Source: Membranipora membranacea
Lineage: Eukaryota > Bryozoa > Gymnolaemata > Cheilostomatida > Membraniporidae
DNA length: 64,000 bases
Assembly: GCA_914767715.1 (NCBI GenBank)
Contig: OU612068.1
Span: 14,136,001-14,200,000 of the forward strand
Direction: 5' to 3'
The notes below the pieces were generated by a model. That model made no database searches. It saw only the letters and a program-made list of their open reading frames with translations, and was not told the DNA's origin. A program made the position numbers and the translations under genes. The number at the start of each line of letters is the position of its first letter. The first letter of the stretch is position 1. Below are positions 57,810 through 64,000 of this stretch, piece by piece.

Positions 57810-60633
57810 TTAAACAGTGCTGTGGTTCTCAGATGGGTTGTCGAATAACTCATCGTAACTTTTGGTGACAATTGTATTATTGATCTCATTCAGAGAAGCA
57901 GTCCTGTAGTGACTATCTGGAAGAGAATTTTCCTTTTCAGCCTGACAAAAAAAGTTGGGCCAACATAGCAGTTATTACCATATTTTCACACCAGCAGGGC
58001 ATTAAACTTTTTGATATATAGAGGGAAAAAAAAGGCTATCCTATCCTATATATTGCTTACATATATGACAACTGACCGTGATACTAGTGTGTGCCAGTTA
58101 CATCAAGTACAAAAATGAGCATATTCTAAACTAAGATCATTGTCTGAGTGAGTCCATGTTCAAGCGGCGAGTGTAGTTAAGTCTAGAAAATATCTGTTTG
58201 GCGTCTTATCTAGTTTTTATATCTATCTCTTACTATATGTGTTATAAACTTTTTATTACGAGTAGGTCAGATATCTTTCCATGGTTGATGGCCGTACAAT
58301 CTACTCACACTCAACCGAACATTACACCCATTTATTAGACTCTGAGATGCTGCTGAGGCAATGAATTCATTTTATCAAACAAAATTCATATAAACTTACA
58401 TCTCTTCTACTCCCTATGCACTTAGCCGTTAGCGATTCATTAACGGCTGTAAGTTCTTTAATGGCTTCGCCTTGGATTCCTATATTTGATTTTAACTGTT
58501 CTTTAACTTGCTTTTTAAAATTGATAATTGATTGTATCACCTAAATTCATAAAAAAACCTTTTTCATATTATCTCATCCAATTGTGTTTATCATCATCAC
58601 TACCTTGAATTTAAGATAAAAATCATTTTGAAGCTAGATATTGACCGGATAAAGGCCTACCACACAATCTATCAAATTTTCTATTGAGCAAGAGTGTTTT
58701 TTTTTCCCATTTTGAGTGATGATTTTCTTATTCTCATTTTAATTTCCTTTTCAAATAATTCTCAAAACTTTATCCCTTCCTCTGATGCTCACAATGTAGT
58801 CACCCAAGGTCATCTTGCTTTTACATGATTTTGTGCTGCGTAATAATGATCAACAGGCTTAGAAAAAACACCCATAGTAAAACAAAACAACTGGATATGT
58901 TTATGATGATCTAGCATTTCTCAACCTTGGAAGAATTGTTGAAAGCATAGAATTGAAACCTAATAGATTTATATGTCATGCAATGCTTGAGCCTTAGCTA
59001 AAATTAGTTGAAGGCTTCATGTTCCTTTCTCAGTCTTATTTACACATACCCCTCAAGTCAAAATTGCCTCTAAATCAGATGTTTTTTGCATATATATATA
59101 TATATATACACAATTACAAAATGGATTGTATGAAAATTTTGTGGCATTTTAAATAACTCTGAAAATTGACGACCCGTGGATCCACAACTAATGACAACTG
59201 TAATTATCAGGACTAATTTTGGACTTTACCTTCACAGGCACGAGTGGCTGTGTATTCCCAATTCTTCAGTTTTTTCAGCATCCTCTCTCTTTCTGCTATG
59301 TCTTTATGGCTGTGTGTCACATCTACAGGTTTTCTTCCTTTCTCATCTTCAGCGTTGAGCAACACGGACTTTTCATGATCAGTCAGTCCACTATCTTCTA
59401 GAAGAGCCTTCACAACACAATTGTCAAGGTAATCTCTCCATCTTTTCACTGCCAGGTGAGCTAAGTTATTGTGAAGTGATGGGCGCCCAAAAAACATAGC
59501 AATAGCACTACGTCTGTCGGGGTTTCGTTGTTTGACAAGTGCATTGTGTTCTTTGGTCTCATCGGCTAATTTACTCAGTAAGGTTGTGAATATATGGATG
59601 TCTCCTTGTTTGACAGCCTTATGTAGCACTGTTTCCCCGTTTATCTCGGTTTCCTCTATGGCTGCAATCAAGGTGTTTCTCCTGGCTTCGATATCTTTAG
59701 ACTAAAAGTTGAAATGACATGCTAGACAGGTTTCTCAAAATAACCAATAGGTTGCATGCAAGAATTTACAACAATATTCATTGTGGAGTTATTTAACCAA
59801 ATTTGAGGAACAGGCACACCCAAGGGTGCAAGGGGCTGCAACAATCAACGCTCCTCAGTCGCCCTTCCAATGGTACTCTTAATCAGGTCTTCTGTTGCAC
59901 TAAATATCCTCACTGACTTTCCCAAAATAAGCAAGCCTGATATCCATCACTCGAAGCTGTGTCTCAATCAGCTCATTCTATTCCCCATTGCCACCCTTTT
60001 AATGCATTGTACTTGATACAAAATATCAACTGTTTTTCTTATACTTGTTTTTGGATTCCACACAAGATGTTGCTTTTTTTCCACACCTTTGGACAGAAAA
60101 TCTTTCAAACAATTTTCGTTTACATCTATTAATAGCCACTTGGTCCAGATAACTTCTTACTGGTGATTGATTGCTTAAAAATTTGATCATCATTACCAAC
60201 AATAACCCAAAGCCTTTTCTCTGGGGTAGATAAATACAGCTCACCTCATCATTTTTTACAATTAAAAAAGCTTAATTCAATTTAAATTATCTAACGATAC
60301 AAATCAAGCAACAAATCAATTTTTATCTATATAAAGAATGAATATCAAACTTACTTGTCCTTTTTCCTCGAAAAACGGTTTGATTGCATTTTCTAAAGCC
60401 TGCTCACTGATCGGATAATTTTCCGGCGATTTACAGTAGTTTTGGAATAATTGATTCACATGCTCCTCAGCGCCTTGCATATCCATGGCTTCACACTGCT
60501 TTGCATCTAGTGTTGATTTGAGTAAGACAGCTAATACTTATAGAGGAATCTATAAGTTCATTTGATTGGATGATTTACACAAAGTAAACCTTTTAAATCA
60601 TTTAGCTTCTCCAATGCAGTTTTCGAGACTCAT
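57810..60633 (-). pseudogene. Ankyrin-repeat protein, copy B, damaged
   Basis: Counterparts of copy A exons are 60606-60633, 60355-60506, 59230-59701, 58400-58540 and 57810-57941. Two lesions stand out. The exon 1 donor reads CTAAAT in place of GTAAAT, so the initiator exon runs into a stop two codons later. Exon 4 (110 nt) is absent through a 173-bp deletion, and joining exon 3 to exon 5 gives a stop after nine codons, removing the coiled coil. The ankyrin exons stay open. Exon 2 differs from copy A at 13 of 152 positions and exon 3 at 13 of 472, almost all amino-acid changes (KKR to KGQ at the end of exon 2; VLRRPT to FFGRPS in exon 3). An alternative start in exon 2 (MDMQGAEEH) could still give a short ankyrin-only protein. 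Confidence 0.75.
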
Positions 60634-61137
60634 ATTATACAAGAGGATACAACTCAGTCTTCTGATCCATCTATCTATAGTATGATGTATCAGGGAGTTT
60701 GGGACTAATGTCTCAAATGTCCCAAACTCTCTAGTTTAATCCAATAAGCACTGTTATGATAGACATACTTTTAGTACACAAAGCTGTGTTTAGTGGAACT
60801 TGCTTTATTGTAAACCGGACCAGAGAAGATCATTGAAGATCGTAAACACCAATTGAATAAACAGCATTCAGCAGAGTAACTAAGAATAAAAATGTGTGCA
60901 TGTGTGGGCAATAAAACTAAACATACAATAAATATAATCAAATAACGCCTGTCTTATTAATACAAATAAAACATTTAAATATTACTTTGACCAAGGAGGA
61001 GAAGTGAGTACTTTGAACACTAGAAACAATAAATTATGGTGCGCTGACCTTATCTCAAACAGTGTAAACTAACATTCAAATTCAGATTAAATGCTGTTGG
61101 GTTATGATCTTCTCAAACGCAATGTTTTACATTGTTT

Positions 61138-62559
61138 AACCCAACAACAGAAACTCTACACAAACTAGCCAACACACCTACCATACACATCAGGTATACA
61201 AACGACATATTAAATCTATGCAGACTAGCCATAGAAGGGGAAACAATAAACAACATTTTATGCCAGGATAAGAGCGCACTACAAAAGAAAATAAGAAGCC
61301 ATATAATTAAAGTAATGGGGAGACACTTCACAGAATCTCCCCTACAAGCAGTAGACTTCAAAAAGTCTAAAATAAAGAAACTGATGAAAGAAGAAGACAC
61401 CCGCGCATGGACGTCTCACATGAGACAGGGTCACAATAGCGAAGGACTGCTAGGCCAGTTGGCAGTGACACACTTAATAAAGAAACCTATACCAATGAGC
61501 CTTCCACGAGAAATCACTGGACAGCTATGCAGCCTCATGACAGGTCAAACAAAACTTCAAGCCTTCCTATATAAAGTGAGGCAGACATACACACCAACTT
61601 GCTCATGCCTCATGGAGGATGAAACTGTCTTCCACTTCTTAAACAAATGCCAAAATTACATATGTCTAAGAGACAACATTGATCTAGACCAAGCGGACCA
61701 CATGTCTCTCATCTCTTACATTGAACAGAGTGGGAGATTTTGTCGGTAAATCCACAACAAAAACGAAGTCAAGCAACCTACCTAACTAATGGAGCAAGAC
61801 CCCTCCATCCAGAATACAGTCCCTGGTCAGGTCACCCTAAGAGGTAGAGTAGGCCATACTGCTGGGTGAGGGTACGGGGACCATGATGGTCCCACTCAGC
61901 AGACAACACCAGAACAGATTGTAAACAGAGATAGATGATGTATAAACAGAGAACCAAGCATACGGAGAGTCGCAGCTACTTTCGAAACCCTAAATGCAAA
62001 TATTATCTTTTCTATTTTTTATTTTATCGTAAAACCAATGCGTTTCATATTTTAACATCAACATGTTCAACTTGATATGCTTCCTACCTAACGTGATTCA
62101 TTACAATCCATAAATATCAAATCGCCATTTGTTTTGTTTCCTTTTTGTACATATATATAATTTTGAGTCATATCTTGCTCAACACTAATATATTCATATC
62201 CATATGCAGACCTGTTGCTTGTTTTTCTTTCCTTTTCAGTTCAGATCAAAGTGCCACATCGTAACCTGCCTTTCAATATGTTACCCATAGCATAATATTC
62301 ATAGACACATTTGATTTAATTTTTATTATCACATCAAACTTGGGATTTTTCATTTTTGTGTTTAGCCTCAAACCCAAGTTGTTTTATCAAGTTCGAATTA
62401 AAACGAAGTTTTCCACTTTCCCTATATATCCACAAAGTACCTAACTAACCTTCAGACTATATCATTTGAAACATAATTGTACATACATTTTGCCTGCAAA
62501 AAGAGGCGTAGTTGTTTTTATTTTGTCTAAAGATAAAATAAAATAGATAACTAACTAAC
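61138..62559 (+). mobile_element. 5'-truncated LINE inserted in unit B
   Basis: An 11-bp target duplication TTACATTGTTT flanks it (61127-61137, 62560-62570), and unit A has the uninterrupted site near 49728. The open part, to 61749, is the C-terminal region of a non-LTR retrotransposon protein with the zinc-finger-like CSCLMEDETVFHFLNKC. About 800 bases of 3' untranslated sequence follow, ending in AACTAACTAAC. The catalytic reverse transcriptase part is missing, so it is inactive. It inserted after the tandem duplication. Confidence 0.9.
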
Positions 62560-62686
62560 TTACATTGTTTGAGGGGATTATGTGTTAACACATCATTTAT
62601 CCATTAATGTGTGCTTACGGGGGGGGGGGGGGGGGCTGTTTAATAGGGTATCAAATAAGACCTAGTGTATAGACAGAAAGAAGTCG

Positions 62687-64000
62687 AGTGTGGCAAAGAA
62701 AATGTAAGTATGGCATAGGGAGTTGTCTACTCAGTATGTATGACAGGACAACCCCGTTTACCCCCTATTTTCAGTTTACCCATATTTTCAATGCGTGTCT
62801 CAAACAGCAGTATTTCCCAAAGCTTTGGATAACGGCTGAGATCATATGGCTACAAAAAAAATCACCTGACTACCACAAAGATTACTGACCAATATATGCT
62901 GCTATGGCACCAACTGCTAGAACACTTCATCGTCAAACAACTAAGAACCATCAAACTTCAAGAAAACCAATATGCATACATTCCAGGGAACGGATGTACT
63001 GACGCCCTCGTTAACTTTGTTAATGATGCAGTGCTTAAATTAGATCGAAAGGGGACAAAAGGAATCCACGCCCTTCTCACCGATTACAGCAAGGCCTTTG
63101 ATAATATGGACCATGCCACCATGCTAGCAAAAAGGTAGTAGTAGTATTCTATTTTATTTAAATTAAAACATGGGAAAAAAAGTACCTCTGTTTGCAGGCA
63201 AATTGTTGAGTTAACATGGTGAATCACTGGTAAATACAGGATGAAATTTTGGAAGTTCTGTGGAGAGAAGATAAATTGTTAATTTGGTTAAAGGCTAAGG
63301 CTGAATACCAAGAATATTTTCTTAAAAAAGTGAAATTGATTGCATCTGCAGTATTTACAAGAAAAAAGCACCCCTAAAGAAAAATTGTCGAATTAGCAGT
63401 AATAACAACGTGAATGCAGTGTTCGAAAACAGATTGGCAAGAAAATACAAGTTTCTTATTGGTCGTTGACTGTGAATGGATAACAAGAATAGTTCCTGAT
63501 TAGTAGAAATATATTATGATGCAAAAAGGTGCGGTGAGCATTCAGACATAAGGTAGTCGACATGACATGTCTACAACAACACCCAAAAATTTAGTTTGCT
63601 TTGAGGGTAAGGTCAGAAGTGCATCACCAAAAGGTACATCTGAAATATCTTCAGTGGATGGATCGAAGATAGGCTTATAGAATGTTGTATCATCGACAGA
63701 TTTGATACCATGAAAACCTTTAAGCTTTTAGCTTCTGAGTCATTATTATAGATAATCCATAATATTTATAGGGCCAGAACTTAACACACTGTTGCCTGGA
63801 GAGCAAAAAACTTTCCACTAGGGCTATAAAATTAGTTGATGATGATCAGTCCAGTGCACTACCGATTACATGTGAAGTACCCCAAGGAAGCGTTCTAGGT
63901 CCAATCTTATTCAATCTTGCTATCAATGATCTCCTTAACAAGCACAAAACTGCATTCGCTTACGCTGATGACACCATTATTTACTGAACAAAAACGGATA
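62687..64000 (+). mobile_element. CR1/L2-like LINE, copy in unit B (runs off the edge)
   Basis: Counterpart of 49852 onward. At the site frameshifted in unit A, this copy keeps the frame (LQENQYAYIPGNGCTDALV leading to LTDYSKAFDNMDHA). The same interrupting segment of about 650 bases follows. The reverse transcriptase resumes near 63790 through PQGSVLGPILFN and AFAYADDTIIY, then meets a TGA at about 63986 where unit A has TGC. So the two copies have decayed at different points. Confidence 0.75.

Larger units (their letters stand above)
56371..64000 (+). repeat. Tandem segmental duplication, unit B (runs off the right edge)
   Basis: Near-identical to unit A from CACGCTCAAAAGG onward. Notable differences are a 173-bp deletion in the ankyrin gene (between 58897 and 58898, counterpart of about 47310-47482), 13 extra bases near 59810 absent from unit A, and a 1,422-bp LINE insertion at 61138-62559. 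The last bases of the window correspond to about 51165 in unit A. Confidence 0.9.

Overview
The window is nuclear DNA from an intron-rich, AT-rich eukaryote, almost certainly an invertebrate animal. Short exons with GT-AG junctions lie in introns full of tRNA-derived SINEs, non-LTR retrotransposon pieces and small DNA transposons. There are no operons, Shine-Dalgarno sites or CRISPR arrays. The phylum cannot be fixed from the sequence alone.

Layout. (1) 56-3364, minus strand: the 5' part of an unrecognised coiled-coil protein gene running off the left edge. (2) About 3365-5138: an intergenic region, possibly a divergent promoter, holding a 686-bp inverted-repeat element and a 34-bp foldback. 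(3) 5139-36704, plus strand: a complete CPSF1 (CPSF160) gene, the large mRNA 3'-end-processing subunit. I resolved 35 coding exons whose phases all agree and which sum to 1,446 residues, close to the length of the human protein as I recall it. (4) Inside CPSF1 intron 12 (12011-22076), on the opposite strand, sit three tandem copies of a secreted-protein gene: signal peptide, beta-propeller-like domain, Thr/Pro mucin-like linker, PAN/Apple-like six-cysteine domain. The first (12615-14150) and third (19553-21167) are intact; the middle one (16271-18040) is a pseudogene. (5) 37850-43345: broken partial duplications of the CPSF1 3' half, an old relic of exons 30-31 and a younger copy of exons 26-29 and 33, the latter invaded by a 1.9-kb hAT-like transposon. 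(6) 44784 to the right edge: a direct tandem duplication with a unit of about 11.6 kb (copy A 44784-56370, copy B 56371 onward). Each unit holds a minus-strand ankyrin plus coiled-coil gene and a decayed CR1/L2-like LINE. In copy A a second hAT-like copy sits in the LINE with a perfect 8-bp target duplication. In copy B a different 5'-truncated LINE has inserted with an 11-bp target duplication, and copy A keeps the empty site.

The ankyrin gene in copy A is complete (6 exons, 344 aa). In copy B the exon 1 splice donor is lost and exon 4 is deleted. Substitutions between the copies are concentrated in exons 2 and 3 and are nearly all amino-acid changing, while introns and flanks are almost identical. 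That pattern, and the nested antisense propeller-PAN array, are the two observations most worth following. No CRISPR array or clearly functional tRNA or rRNA gene was seen.
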